From: JAFGCY01 sp964609245 | GTDB lineage: Bacteria; 4484-113; JAFGCY01 | Direction: 5' to 3' | Assembly (NCBI GenBank): GCA_964609245.1 | Contig: CAZSSB010000008.1 | Coordinates: 28,747 to 92,746 of the forward strand | DNA length: 64,000 bases | In this document: one piece after another, positions 48,663 to 57,141 of the stretch | Numbering within the stretch: the first letter of the stretch is position 1 | Layout of the letters: the number at the start of each line of letters is the position of its first letter | Made by a program: the position numbers and the translations under genes | The notes under the pieces: generated by a model | Told to the model about the DNA's origin: nothing | Database searches by the model: none | Seen by the model: only the letters and a program-made list of their open reading frames with translations

Positions 48663-49967
48663 CTATCCGATGATGCTTCCATAGATCAGCCCGCTGATGG
48701 TGGCCATCGTCACCACCAGCGCGACGAACACGCCCGTTTTCTTCCAGCCCAGCACGCCCGCGATCACCAGCATGTTGGGCAGGCTCAGCGCCGGCCCGGC
48801 CAGCAGCAGCGCCAGCGCCGGCCCCTGGCCCATGCCATTGGCCAGCAGGCCTTCCAGGATCGGCACCTCGGTCAGCGTCGCGAAGTACATCAGCGCCCCG
48901 ACCACCGCGGCGAACAGGTTGGCCCCCAGGCCGTTGCCACCCACGCAGGTGGCGATCCACTCCGGCGGGATCAGCCCGCGCCCACCCGGCTGGCCCAGCA
49001 GCAGCCCGGCCGCCAGCACGCCGATGAAGAGCAGCGGCATGATCTGCCTGGTCAGTGTCCAGGATTCCCTGAGCCACTCCCGCAACTCGCCGCCCGAGCG
49101 CAGCAGGGCGACGACGAAGATCAGCTCGGCGGCGACAAACGCCAGATACGGCGAGGTGCCGATCACGTACAGCAGCATCACCGTATGGCCCGCGATCAGC
49201 AGGATCTTCCACCACTTGAGGCCGAACCACAGCAGCAGGATGATCCCCAGCGCCGCCGCCGCGATCGCCGTCAGCAGCCACTTGTAGCTGAACATCGCGG
49301 CCCAGAACTGCGCCGCGCCCGCGCCCGGGTCCGCCCAGTTGACGAACACCAGCACCGCCACCATCGCGGCGAAGTAGAGGGCGGTCTGCCACAGCGGACG
49401 CGCTGTCTCCGGCTGCGGCAGCGCGGCCTGGGCGGCGGCCTTGGCCTGCTCCTCGCGGCGGAATATCAGGTGCATCGCCAGGCCGATCACCACGCTGAAC
49501 ACCACTGCGCCGACCGCGCGGGCCACGCCGAGTTGCGCGCCCAGCACCCGCGCCGTCAGGATGATCGCCAGCACGTTGATCGCCGGTCCGCTGTAGAGAA
49601 ACGCGCAGGCCGGGCCCAGCCCGGCGCCCATCCGGTAGATGCCGGCGAACAGCGGCAGCACGGTGCAGCTGCAGACCGCCAGGATCGAGCCGCTGACCGC
49701 GGCCACGGAGTAGGCCACCGCCTTGCCGGCCCCCGCGCCGAGGTAGCGCATCACGGAGGCCTTGCTGACGAACACGGCGATCGCGCCGGCGATCAGAAAC
49801 GCCGGAATCAGGCAGGTCAGCACGTGCTCCCGGGCGTACCACTGGGCCAGCTTGAGCGCCTCGCCGGCCGCGCCCCAGTCGGGCAGCAGGCCCGCCGGCA
49901 GGAAGTAGAGCGCGCTGAAGACGAGCGCGATCAGCGCCAGCGGCCGCCATTCGGTGCGCCAGTTCAT
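48663..49967 (-). CDS. DUF318/ArsP-type permease
   Basis: 434 aa. The ATG at 49965-49967 overlaps the arsR stop by one base (ATGA); a longer frame into arsR is rejected. About ten membrane helices. Two inverted-topology halves carry the family signatures: VCSCTVLPLFAGIYRMGAGLGP with FLYSGPAINVLAI in the first half, and TEVPILEGLLANGMGQGPAL with LLAGPALSLPNMLVI in the second. The family includes ArsP, which exports organoarsenicals. With arsR upstream and ArsF/ArsG downstream, an efflux role for trivalent or aromatic arsenicals is the best reading. Confidence 0.87.
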   Translation of the reverse strand: MNWRTEWRPLALIALVFSALYFLPAGLLPDWGAAGEALKLAQWYAREHVLTCLIPAFLIAGAIAVFVSKASVMRYLGAGAGKAVAYSVAAVSGSILAVCSCTVLPLFAGIYRMGAGLGPACAFLYSGPAINVLAIILTARVLGAQLGVARAVGAVVFSVVIGLAMHLIFRREEQAKAAAQAALPQPETARPLWQTALYFAAMVAVLVFVNWADPGAGAAQFWAAMFSYKWLLTAIAAAALGIILLLWFGLKWWKILLIAGHTVMLLYVIGTSPYLAFVAAELIFVVALLRSGGELREWLRESWTLTRQIMPLLFIGVLAAGLLLGQPGGRGLIPPEWIATCVGGNGLGANLFAAVVGALMYFATLTEVPILEGLLANGMGQGPALALLLAGPALSLPNMLVIAGVLGWKKTGVFVALVVTMATISGLIYGSIIG

Positions 49968-50371
49968 CAGCGGGCGCCTCCGCCCAGCAGCGCCTGACGC
50001 TCCGCGGCGTCCTGGCGCAGCACCTCCTCGACGCAGCCGAAGAAACTCAGGATGCAGGGCACCCTGAGCCTGTACCAGACCTGCTTGCCACGTTTGTCGT
50101 CGCGCACCAGCCCGGCGGTGCGCAGCACCCGCAGGTGCTTGGAGATCGTCGACATGTCCGCCCCGCACAGCTGCTGCAGTTCGCAGACGCAGGCCTCGCC
50201 CCGCGCCAGGCGATCCACGATGAACAGCCGCGTGGGGTGCGCCAGCGCCTTGAGAATCCGCGCGCGGGCGTCGTAGAGCGCCCGCTGCTCCGTGAGGCTG
50301 CGTGGCTCAGTAGTGCCGCAGCACTCCGGTCCCTCGCCGCTTCCGTTTGCCGTTCGTCTATCCATGGTCAC
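49967..50371 (-). CDS. arsR: ArsR-family metalloregulator
   Basis: 134 aa from a GTG at 50369-50371 (an ATG two codons on is an alternative). Winged helix: ILKALAHPTRLFIVDRLARGEACVCELQQL, then MSTISKHLRVLRTAGLVRD and the wing RGKQVWYRL. The ACVCEL cysteines match the ELCVCDL metal-sensing motif for As(III)/Sb(III), with additional Cys before (ECCGT) and after (PCILSFFGC). It is the first gene of the operon arsR-permease-thioredoxin-ArsF-ArsG. The promoter is leaderless with a consensus -35. Confidence 0.9.
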   Translation of the reverse strand: MTMDRRTANGSGEGPECCGTTEPRSLTEQRALYDARARILKALAHPTRLFIVDRLARGEACVCELQQLCGADMSTISKHLRVLRTAGLVRDDKRGKQVWYRLRVPCILSFFGCVEEVLRQDAAERQALLGGGAR

Positions 50372-50377
50372 TTTCCC

Positions 50378-50405
50378 ATATTACCAAGTGTGTTGCGTTT
50401 GTCAA
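50378..50405 (-). promoter_or_regulatory. arsR operon promoter
   Basis: TTGACA (50400-50405) and TAATAT (50378-50383) with a 16-bp spacer, the best -35/-10 pair in the window. The -10 ends 6 nt before the GTG start. Confidence 0.75.
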
Positions 50406-50460
50406 GGGGAGGAAGGGGATGGGACGGGGGACGGGGGATGGGAGGGGAAGGTGAAGAGAA
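50401..50460 (+). other. G-run tract (possible G-quadruplex) upstream of arsR
   Basis: Seven or more GGG/GGGG/GGGGG runs in about 45 nt on the plus strand, separated by 1-4 nt, directly upstream of the arsR -35. A GA-rich tract continues to about 50505. Confidence 0.6.
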
Positions 50461-50570
50461 TGGGTTGCAGGGGACATTGAGAGAAGGAGAAGGAGAAGGA
50501 GCAGAACCAGCGTGGCGGCCGCGACAGCCGGGGCGGGTCGCGGGGCCGGACCCCGCGCCGGCCCTTCCCC

Positions 50571-50820
50571 GGTAGCCGCGCATCCTATGCGCGACAATCC
50601 CAGCGGGCGCGAAGAGGCTTCGCGCCTACCGGCATCCGGGGCGCGGACGCCCCGTCCGCATCCCCGGTAGCGACGGGTTTCAACCCGCCGACCTCTGAAT
50701 CGCCGGACTGAAGTCCGGCCTACCGGGTGTCTGCGGGTCCGGCGTCAGGGCGGGGCTGAGCCCCGCTCCTCCGAATCACGGCCGCAGACGGCCGCGCCAG
50801 AGGCAGGCTGAGGCCCGCCC
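50571..50820. repeat. REP cluster upstream of the arsR region
   Basis: GTAG elements with CGCGCAT/ATGCGCG, GCGCGAAG/CTTCGCGC, GACGGGTTTCAACCCG, CCGGACTGAAGTCCGG and GCGGGGCTGAGCCCCGC stems fill the gap between arsR and the gene ending at 50824. No coding evidence. Confidence 0.8.
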
Positions 50821-50823
50821 TGG

Positions 50824-52188
50824 TCACTGGCCAGAGGACTGGATGACGGGAGCACCCACGGTGAAGTGCATCGTCTCGAAGTCGAAGCGGTCGATATACC
50901 TCAGATCCTCTCTGACCCCATCCTCCCCGGGCTGACCGTCAAGGTAGCGCTGCGCCTCAAGTGCATAGTTCAGATGCGACGGTCCGTAGTGCCAGATGAG
51001 GTACCTGCCCGTAACGCCGCGCCATTCCTCGCCTGCTCGCCTGTATGGCCAGAAGAGCCGCATTGATTCAAGCTGCTCGTCGCCGATTCCTCTGAGGATG
51101 TCGTGCCAGAGCCCGCGCATCCGTTTGCAGAGCCTCCACAGCATCTCACGTTCACCCGGATCGCGCTCAGGAATCACATCTACCACGAGATAGTCGTTGA
51201 CATAGCTGAACGCGGTTGAGATTCGCATCCAATCGAGCATCTCGGATCCATCCGCGAGCCCCCAGCGGCAGAGCAGGCCGAGGTACTCTTCCAGCAGGAC
51301 CAGGTCACGGCTCTCCTTGTCAAGCTCGACAATGCGCTTGCCGCACTGCTTGATACGCAGTCCTTCGTACAGAGAGTCGTAGGGAGTGAAGGCCCACCCG
51401 TTGAGCATTGTCCAGCCGGAGACCACTGCATTGCCGGGCAAGGCTCCGTTACCTGCGACGTAGTCGTTCACGAACGAAGCCGGGAACACACAGGGCAAGC
51501 TGGTGTCAGCCGCGGCGTTGCCAAGCTCAAGATGCTGCAGGGCCAGTTCGCGCCCCTCGTTGGTGTCGCCCGCGTGCTGCACGTAGTGCATCGCGATGTA
51601 GTAGTGTGGCCAGGCGTAGTCCGGCTCCAGCTCCGCTGCAGTCTGCAGCCAGCCGAAGTACTCCGTGAGTTGCTCTGCCGAGTAGTCGGTCTTGTGGAAC
51701 CTCGTGTGCAGCATGTAGAGCTGGAGATAGATCCGCGCATCGGCACAGCCGCGGTCAACTGCCTCCCTGAGCGTGGCGTCAAGTCGCGTGCGCACCTGCT
51801 CGTCAACCAGTTCGTGGTCCTGCGCGGGACCCAGCATTGCCTCAAATTTCTGCCTGTCACCCGCGAGGCCAATGCTGTAGTACCGCAGCTGCCAGTAGCG
51901 CGGATCATCGCCGAAATCGTCCTCCCACTCCGCAAGAAGGTGATCGGGAAGAGCCGTCCCGAGCGTGTCATTGCCGCTGAACAGGCGCCAGGCCTGTTTC
52001 TCGACCACCGCCTGGGCACAGCGGTCGAACAGCGCATCACCGGTCGGCTCCAGGCGCCAGCAGCGATAGACCTCGCCTAGGTACAGCACGAGGGCGGCCA
52101 GCAGCACGACAAGGACGGCCAGACCGCATCCGCGCCGGGAGAGACAGCCGCAGCCGGGGCGCCGGGGTTTGCTTGCGGTGTCAGACAT
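50824..52188 (-). CDS. Membrane-anchored hypothetical protein with helical-repeat-like body
   Basis: 454 aa from the ATG at 52186-52188; GAGGGGG lies upstream. A short basic, Cys-containing N-terminus (RRPGCGCLSRRGCG) precedes one membrane helix (LAVLVVLLAALVLYL). The rest is probably periplasmic and mostly helical, with TPR-like stretches (YFGWLQTAAELEPDYAWPHYYIAMHYVQHAG, GRELALQHLELGNAAA). No catalytic motif. It uses slightly less GC-biased codons than its neighbours in places. I do not recognise the family; the DUF4034-type 'helical lipoprotein' layout is one loose comparison. Confidence 0.65.
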   Translation of the reverse strand: MSDTASKPRRPGCGCLSRRGCGLAVLVVLLAALVLYLGEVYRCWRLEPTGDALFDRCAQAVVEKQAWRLFSGNDTLGTALPDHLLAEWEDDFGDDPRYWQLRYYSIGLAGDRQKFEAMLGPAQDHELVDEQVRTRLDATLREAVDRGCADARIYLQLYMLHTRFHKTDYSAEQLTEYFGWLQTAAELEPDYAWPHYYIAMHYVQHAGDTNEGRELALQHLELGNAAADTSLPCVFPASFVNDYVAGNGALPGNAVVSGWTMLNGWAFTPYDSLYEGLRIKQCGKRIVELDKESRDLVLLEEYLGLLCRWGLADGSEMLDWMRISTAFSYVNDYLVVDVIPERDPGEREMLWRLCKRMRGLWHDILRGIGDEQLESMRLFWPYRRAGEEWRGVTGRYLIWHYGPSHLNYALEAQRYLDGQPGEDGVREDLRYIDRFDFETMHFTVGAPVIQSSGQ

Positions 52189-52342
52189 CTGGCCTGGTCC
52201 CCCTCGGTGCATTGTAACGTAGCGCGGCAGGTATGGGGCCCAGCCCGGCGCCGGTTTGTGCGGGCGACGCACGCGTCGCCCGCCACTGAGGTCCAGCCAC
52301 GATTGCGGGCGACACATGTGTCGCCCCTACACGAATCCTCTG

Positions 52343-54358
52343 CTACTCGGCCACGACGGGCACCACGCCGCCCTCGGGGATCTCGCCGACCTCGCCGCGA
52401 AACTCCGGGCGTACCCAGAGGAACTGCGCCGGCGCTGGCGCGTGGACGTGGAAGCTGAAGCGCAGGCGCTCGTTGAACGGATCGCCCTCGGCCTCGGCGA
52501 GACTGACATAGCCCAGCGGCTCCGGACCCGGCTCGGCCGCCGGCACGGGGCCCATGTAGACGTTGTAGCCGTCGAGCGACTGGGCGAAATTGAGGCCAAT
52601 ACTGTTCACGTCACTAAACCCGATGAAGCCATCGCTGTTTCCGTCGACGATCCACTCGATAGAAGCACTGGGAAAAGGACCAGGGAATCCAGGTGATTCA
52701 GATTCCCAGAACCGTCCGAGCTGCACGAATTCGTCGCTCCACACGCCGCCGTCCTGGTTGTAGTCACCACGATTGGTGTAGTACCAGCTGAGCTGCTGCC
52801 GCTGTAGATCGAACTGGAGGCTGATCGGCCCGCAACCGTGTGCGCCGGCAAGACCCGCCCGCGTGAATTCATCCTCAGCGGCTCTGGAGAAGAACGCCCG
52901 CGCGTCGTAGCCGCTGCCAGTGAATCCCTCCATCAGGAAATCGAATATCAGCAGCTGCCCGGAAGCTTGATGTGTGCAGGTGGAGGAGCTCTTCTCAACG
53001 CTCAGCGGCAGCGTTGCGCAGGGTTCTCCGCTTGTGTACACACGCTCGAACGCGCACTGCTGGTAGTCGTAGTGCAGCTCGGCGGTGAAGTAGCTGAGAT
53101 TCTCCGCCCCCTCCAGCCAGATGTCGGCGACCAGCCCAGCCGGGCCATCCTTCACATCCAGGCGCGCTTCCTCGAGGCTGCCGCCCGTAATGTACGTGTC
53201 CGGCTGGATATCCAGCCAGAAACTCTCGGCGATGCCGGCGTCGAAACGCACCGGGTTGCTCGCCGTGCCCTCGGCTTCTTCCTTCAGCGGCCGGAGCCAA
53301 TAGCTGAAGCCGTCGCGGGCGCTGAGCAGCGGGAGGTTGAACCAGATGCGCTCCTGCCCGGCCATGCCCTGCGCCGTGCTGAAGGGGACAGTGGCCAGCG
53401 GCAGGATGGTCGACGGATCACCGTTGGCCTGCGGCATGTCACGGCTCGGCACCGCGCTCTCGAACAGGCGAAAGGACTCGACGCCCTCGTCGAAATGCTG
53501 GCCGATCTGGGTGATGTCGCTGACGGTGATGAAGCCGTCGCCGCTGCCGTCGATCACCCACAGCAGACTGTCCGGGTCAAACGCGTAGCCCAGCGGCACG
53601 TACTGCTCCAGCTCCTCGTCGTACCACTTCCCCAGGGAGTCGCCACGCTCGTCGAGGTGCGCCCCGAGCGGGGTCAGGTCGCTGACGCCCACCAGGCCAT
53701 CCTGGTTGTAGTCGCCCGGATAGTAGTAGTCCCAGCGGAGCCGCCGGTGCGTCAGGCTCAGCTCCAGCTTTGGCCCCACCGCGCTGCTCGTCAGCGCCGA
53801 ACTGACAGCGCGCGTCGCATCAGCAGCGAACGGCCGACTTGCGAACCGCACTCGCGCCAGCTCCGCATCACCGCTCAGCCCCGCACGATCCTGCCAGTGC
53901 GCCAGCACCTGGCCGATGTGCGCAGTGCCCGGGCGATCGAGTACGCTGATCGTCAGCATGTCTTCGTCGGGCGCATCTGCGTTGTCATGGGCACTCAGCG
54001 GTAGATGCTCCACGCTCAGCGGGGTGTACGTGGCGGAGTCATAGGCAAGCTCGCAGTACAGCGCGCGCAGACTCTGAGCACTGGTGACCCTGACCGTGGC
54101 GACCAACTCCTCGCCCGCGCGACTGACGTCAACGCTGAAGCCCCCCGCCGGCTGCGCACCGAGGAAGCTGTCCGGCGAGACGGTCAGGGCGAAGCCATCC
54201 GCGCTGTCCGTGAGTGCCGCCTCGTCTGCCGCACCGCCGCCGCCCGTGTTAAGCAGCGCCACCGGTTTGACGCTGCTCGCCCCGCCGCCGCACGCCGCCA
54301 GCGCCGCAAGCGCCAGCGCGGCGCATCCCCCGGCCAGTATCCGGCTGATTGCAGTCAT
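52343..54358 (-). CDS. Cohesin/dockerin-like lipoprotein, paralogue 2
   Basis: 671 aa, ATG at 54356-54358 with GGGAGG upstream. The lipobox LAALAACGGG and following sequence are almost identical to paralogue 1. Cohesin-like N-domain (LRALYCELAYDSATYTPL ... LARVRFASRP). Dockerin-like Ca-binding segments GDYNQDGLVGVSDLTPLGAHL, DGSGDGFITVSDITQIGQHF, GDYNQDGGVWSDEFVQLGRFW and DGNSDGFIGFSDVNSIGLNF. Identity with paralogue 1 falls after the signal region, so the two have diverged or recombined. They are in inverted orientation, enclosing the arsenic operon. Confidence 0.75.
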   Translation of the reverse strand: MTAISRILAGGCAALALAALAACGGGASSVKPVALLNTGGGGAADEAALTDSADGFALTVSPDSFLGAQPAGGFSVDVSRAGEELVATVRVTSAQSLRALYCELAYDSATYTPLSVEHLPLSAHDNADAPDEDMLTISVLDRPGTAHIGQVLAHWQDRAGLSGDAELARVRFASRPFAADATRAVSSALTSSAVGPKLELSLTHRRLRWDYYYPGDYNQDGLVGVSDLTPLGAHLDERGDSLGKWYDEELEQYVPLGYAFDPDSLLWVIDGSGDGFITVSDITQIGQHFDEGVESFRLFESAVPSRDMPQANGDPSTILPLATVPFSTAQGMAGQERIWFNLPLLSARDGFSYWLRPLKEEAEGTASNPVRFDAGIAESFWLDIQPDTYITGGSLEEARLDVKDGPAGLVADIWLEGAENLSYFTAELHYDYQQCAFERVYTSGEPCATLPLSVEKSSSTCTHQASGQLLIFDFLMEGFTGSGYDARAFFSRAAEDEFTRAGLAGAHGCGPISLQFDLQRQQLSWYYTNRGDYNQDGGVWSDEFVQLGRFWESESPGFPGPFPSASIEWIVDGNSDGFIGFSDVNSIGLNFAQSLDGYNVYMGPVPAAEPGPEPLGYVSLAEAEGDPFNERLRFSFHVHAPAPAQFLWVRPEFRGEVGEIPEGGVVPVVAE

Positions 54359-54598
54359 GCCGACCTCCCATCCCGGGCAGACCCGTGGTATCGAAGTGTA
54401 ACGCAACTCCGAGGACAGCGAGTACACACTTGTGCCGCGATTCCGGGGGACAGTTGCGGCGCGGCGGTAGCCGAACCCCGCGCCGGCCCTGCCAGGTAGG
54501 CCGGACTTCAGTCCGGCGGTGAAGGTCAGGGGGCTGAAGCCCCCTGCTACCGACATCTGCCCACTGATCACTGCCCACCGACCACTGGCCACTGATTC
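54359..54598 (-). repeat. Duplicated leader of paralogue 2 plus REPs and GTCAGTGG repeats
   Basis: 54359-54440 is the inverted near-identical copy of 44732-44813. REP elements follow at 54495-54551 (GTAG-CCGGACTTCAGTCCGG and inverted GGGGGCTGAAGCCCCC). ACTGATCACTGCCCACCGACC-type repeats follow at about 54557-54598. Confidence 0.8.
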
Positions 54599-54617
54599 CG
54601 ATCTCCGTCGGTGCTGG

Positions 54618-54623
54618 TATCCT
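54618..54623 (+). promoter_or_regulatory. -10 box of pcm, leaderless arrangement
   Basis: TATCCT, 9 nt before the pcm ATG at 54633. Confidence 0.4.
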
Positions 54624-54632
54624 GTTAGCGGG

Positions 54633-55289
54633 ATGGGCGGGGATTACGAGAAACTCCGCAGTGATATGGTCAGTCGCCAGCTCAGGCGCCGCGGCCTGGC
54701 CGACGAACGCGTGCTGAAGGCGATGGGCACCGTGCCGCGCGAGTTCTTCGTCCCCCGCGACTACCGCCGCTACGCCTACGACGACGGCCCGCTGCCGATC
54801 GGCGAAGACCAGACCATCTCCCAGCCCTACATGGTGGCGCTGATGGCCGAGCAATTGACGCTCCTCGACACGGACAGCGTGCTGGAGATCGGCACCGGCT
54901 CGGGCTACGCCGCGGCGGTGATCAGCCTGCTCTGCGCCAAGGTCTACACCATCGAGCGCCACGGCTCGCTGGTGGCGATCGCGCGCCGCCGGCTGCAGCT
55001 GGGCGGCTATGAGAACGTTGAGGTGCTGCACGGCAACGGCTACCACGGCTGGTCGGAGCACGCGCCCTACGACGCGATCCTGGTCAGCGCGGGAGGCACC
55101 GAGGTGCCCCACCCGCTGATGGAGCAGCTGGCGATCGGCGGGCGGCTGGTGATTCCGGTCGGCAAGCAGCCCGGCCACCAGCGGCTGCTGCGCGTCCGAC
55201 GCGCCAACGACAGCGAGTACAAGCAGGACTACCTGGGCGAGGTCGCCTTCGTGCCGCTGATCGACGCCGATGCCGAGGGCAGCGCCTAG
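54633..55289 (+). CDS. pcm: Protein-L-isoaspartate O-methyltransferase
   Basis: 218 aa. It repairs isoaspartyl residues in aged proteins using S-adenosylmethionine. The start at 54633 gives MGGDYEKLRSDMVSRQLRRRG, the expected opening. Family motifs: VPREFFVP, YDDGPLPIGEDQTISQPYMVA (substrate loop), SAM site VLEIGTGSGYAAAV (residues about 88-101), and AILVSAGGTEVPHPLMEQL. Cytosolic. Convergent with the next gene: the two stop codons share the CTAG at 55286-55289. Confidence 0.96.
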   Translation: MGGDYEKLRSDMVSRQLRRRGLADERVLKAMGTVPREFFVPRDYRRYAYDDGPLPIGEDQTISQPYMVALMAEQLTLLDTDSVLEIGTGSGYAAAVISLLCAKVYTIERHGSLVAIARRRLQLGGYENVEVLHGNGYHGWSEHAPYDAILVSAGGTEVPHPLMEQLAIGGRLVIPVGKQPGHQRLLRVRRANDSEYKQDYLGEVAFVPLIDADAEGSA

Positions 55290-55708
55290 CGCCGTCCGAT
55301 GCCCTTCAGCACCACGGAGACCACGTAGCCCGCCGCCGCGCTGCCCAGCACAATCCAGTGGCTGGGATCGACGAGGAAGTTGATCCGGTCGGTGCGGTGC
55401 TCCTTGGGTCCCTCGTACCAGAAGTAGAACGCCAGCACCACCGCGCCCAGGATCAGCACGATGGGCAGCCAGATGCCCGTGCGCCAGCCGGTCTGAACGC
55501 CCGACGCGTCCTGGCCGACCCCGCCGAGGCAGCCGCGGTGCTGGCCGGTGTAGTCGGTGGGCACATTGAAATACTGCTCCATCGCGGTGTGCGGGCTGTA
55601 CTCGCGATGGCGGTCCTCGGCCCAGTGCGGGGTGGTGCGGCCCAGGATCCAGCCCCCCAGCGCCGCCAGGATGACGGCCAGGGCCCGCATCATCATCGCC
55701 GGTTCCAT
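55286..55708 (-). CDS. Small hypothetical membrane protein
   Basis: 140 aa from the ATG at 55706-55708 (in-frame ATGs four to six codons later are alternatives); GGGGGTGAAG precedes it. Three hydrophobic segments: ALAVILAALGGWILG, IWLPIVLILGAVVLAFYFWY and WIVLGSAAAGYVVSVVL. The first loop, about 50 residues, is polar (HWAEDRHREYSPHTAMEQYFNVPTDY). No motif recognised. Its TAG stop shares CTAG with pcm on the other strand. Confidence 0.65.
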   Translation of the reverse strand: MEPAMMMRALAVILAALGGWILGRTTPHWAEDRHREYSPHTAMEQYFNVPTDYTGQHRGCLGGVGQDASGVQTGWRTGIWLPIVLILGAVVLAFYFWYEGPKEHRTDRINFLVDPSHWIVLGSAAAGYVVSVVLKGIGRR

Positions 55709-55836
55709 CCGCTTCACCCCCGCCTCGGGTTTGCCCCGATGGTAGCACAGCCGCGCCCCGGCGCGGTACAATGCTCGCCGCGGGACGGGCTGCACCCGCC
55801 CCGGCCACGATCTACCCCAAGGGAGGAGTTGCTCAG

Positions 55837-56346
55837 ATGAGATTCGCAACGCTACGACTGTCACTGATGCTGCTGGCACTGGTCCTGATCCCGCTGGCGG
55901 CGACCGCCGAATGCGACTGCCTGGCCGGCGGGGACGACGACGGCGGCGGTCACAGCTGCGTCAACGGTGAATGGCACCAGCCGCGGGGCGATACCGTGGT
56001 GACCGAGCTGACGATCATCGTGGAGGCCGACTCGCCGGCGGCCGAGGGCCGCACGCTTGAGCTGCAGCTGCGCGACGCGATCCTGCGCACTATCGACTAC
56101 GTCGATCTGGCCGGTCCGCACAGTGGCCGGCATACCTACAGCTACGAGTTCCAGGAGCCGCTGCCGGCCTGCGACCTCAAGCAGGCGGTGCTGGTCAACG
56201 ACTCGGACGTGACGATCGAGATGAGCTACCTCAAGGTGGTCGGCAAGCTCACGGACGGCGACGACTGGCTGTACTTCGAGAAGAGCTGCCCGGGCGTGGT
56301 GATTGGCGAGCAGGGCTGCCCGCGGCTGCTGCTCTACGATCGCTAA
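55837..56346 (+). CDS. Exported hypothetical protein
   Basis: 169 aa, ATG at 55837 with GGGAGGAG at 55821-55828. Clear signal peptide (SLMLLALVLIPLAATAE). The mature protein has six cysteines (CDC, SC, AC, SC, GC), suggesting disulfides, and a beta-rich body (VVTELTIIVEADSPA). The motif GGDDDGGGHS near the N-terminus could bind metal. The function is not recognised. Confidence 0.75.
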   Translation: MRFATLRLSLMLLALVLIPLAATAECDCLAGGDDDGGGHSCVNGEWHQPRGDTVVTELTIIVEADSPAAEGRTLELQLRDAILRTIDYVDLAGPHSGRHTYSYEFQEPLPACDLKQAVLVNDSDVTIEMSYLKVVGKLTDGDDWLYFEKSCPGVVIGEQGCPRLLLYDR

Positions 56347-56377
56347 CCGCCGCCGCGCGTCGGCGTCCCGGGTTTGG

Positions 56378-56383
56378 TATAAT
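56378..56383 (+). promoter_or_regulatory. -10 box of the gene at 56390, leaderless GTG start
   Basis: A perfect TATAAT ends 6 nt before the GTG at 56390. Confidence 0.55.
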
Positions 56384-56389
56384 TCTCTC

Positions 56390-57103
56390 GTGGGTGAGAT
56401 GAAGCGGGGTGCGGCCCCCCCCAAAGAGCGCCGCGCGATGCGCGCGCACGTGCGCGCATTGATCTGGCTGCTGAGCCTCGGCGTGCTCCTCTGCGCGCTG
56501 GGGCCGCTCTACGGCTGGCTGGCGATCAACCACTCCGGCGCGCTGGTGCTGCGGCAGCAGATCAGCGCCGCGGACGTCGCGCGCGGCTTCGACTTCGGTC
56601 CGGTCTACCTGGAGCAGGGCGCAGCGGGCCGCTACTTCCTCAGCGCCGTGCTGCCCGAGGTGGACGGCGACTGGTGGCACACCACCTTCGAGGTGCTCAG
56701 CGATAGCCGCGAGCCCGTCTTCCACCAGGACGAACTGAGGATCATCGGCGACTTCGACCTTGAGCCGGGCCAGCGCGAGCGGCACGCCAAGCGCTTCACG
56801 CTGGACAAGGACAGCGGCTACTACTACTTCCGCTACCGGGCGGTCAACGGGGTCTATGACGCGAACCCGGACGCCCCGCCGGTGGTCGAATTTGCGGTAC
56901 GGCAGCGGGTGATCGCCGGCGCGGCGCTGTGGGTGCCGGTCGGCGCCAGCCTGGCACTGGGCCTGCTGCTGCTGTGGCTGGCGGTCTCGCTGATGCGGCA
57001 TCTCGGCCGCCGGCAGACGCGGCGCCGACCGCCCGACTGGACCGTCAGCGGCCCATCCGGCGGCAGGACGGAGCCGTGGCGCGGCGTGGTGCGCGCCAGG
57101 TGA
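56390..57103 (+). CDS. Hypothetical protein with two membrane segments and a periplasmic domain
   Basis: 237 aa from a GTG at 56390, which sits 6 nt after TATAAT; an internal ATG at residue 4 is an alternative. Helix 1: LIWLLSLGVLLCALGPLYGWLAI. A periplasmic-type domain of about 130 residues (GRYFLSAVLPEVDGDWWHTTFEVL, GYYYFRYRAVNGVYD) resembles a beta-sandwich. Helix 2: LWVPVGASLALGLLLLWLAVSLM, followed by a basic cytoplasmic tail. Function not recognised. Confidence 0.68.
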   Translation: MGEMKRGAAPPKERRAMRAHVRALIWLLSLGVLLCALGPLYGWLAINHSGALVLRQQISAADVARGFDFGPVYLEQGAAGRYFLSAVLPEVDGDWWHTTFEVLSDSREPVFHQDELRIIGDFDLEPGQRERHAKRFTLDKDSGYYYFRYRAVNGVYDANPDAPPVVEFAVRQRVIAGAALWVPVGASLALGLLLLWLAVSLMRHLGRRQTRRRPPDWTVSGPSGGRTEPWRGVVRAR

Positions 57104-57141
57104 GAGCAGGCCGGTTGTGATAGTATTTAGGGCTTTGGCGC

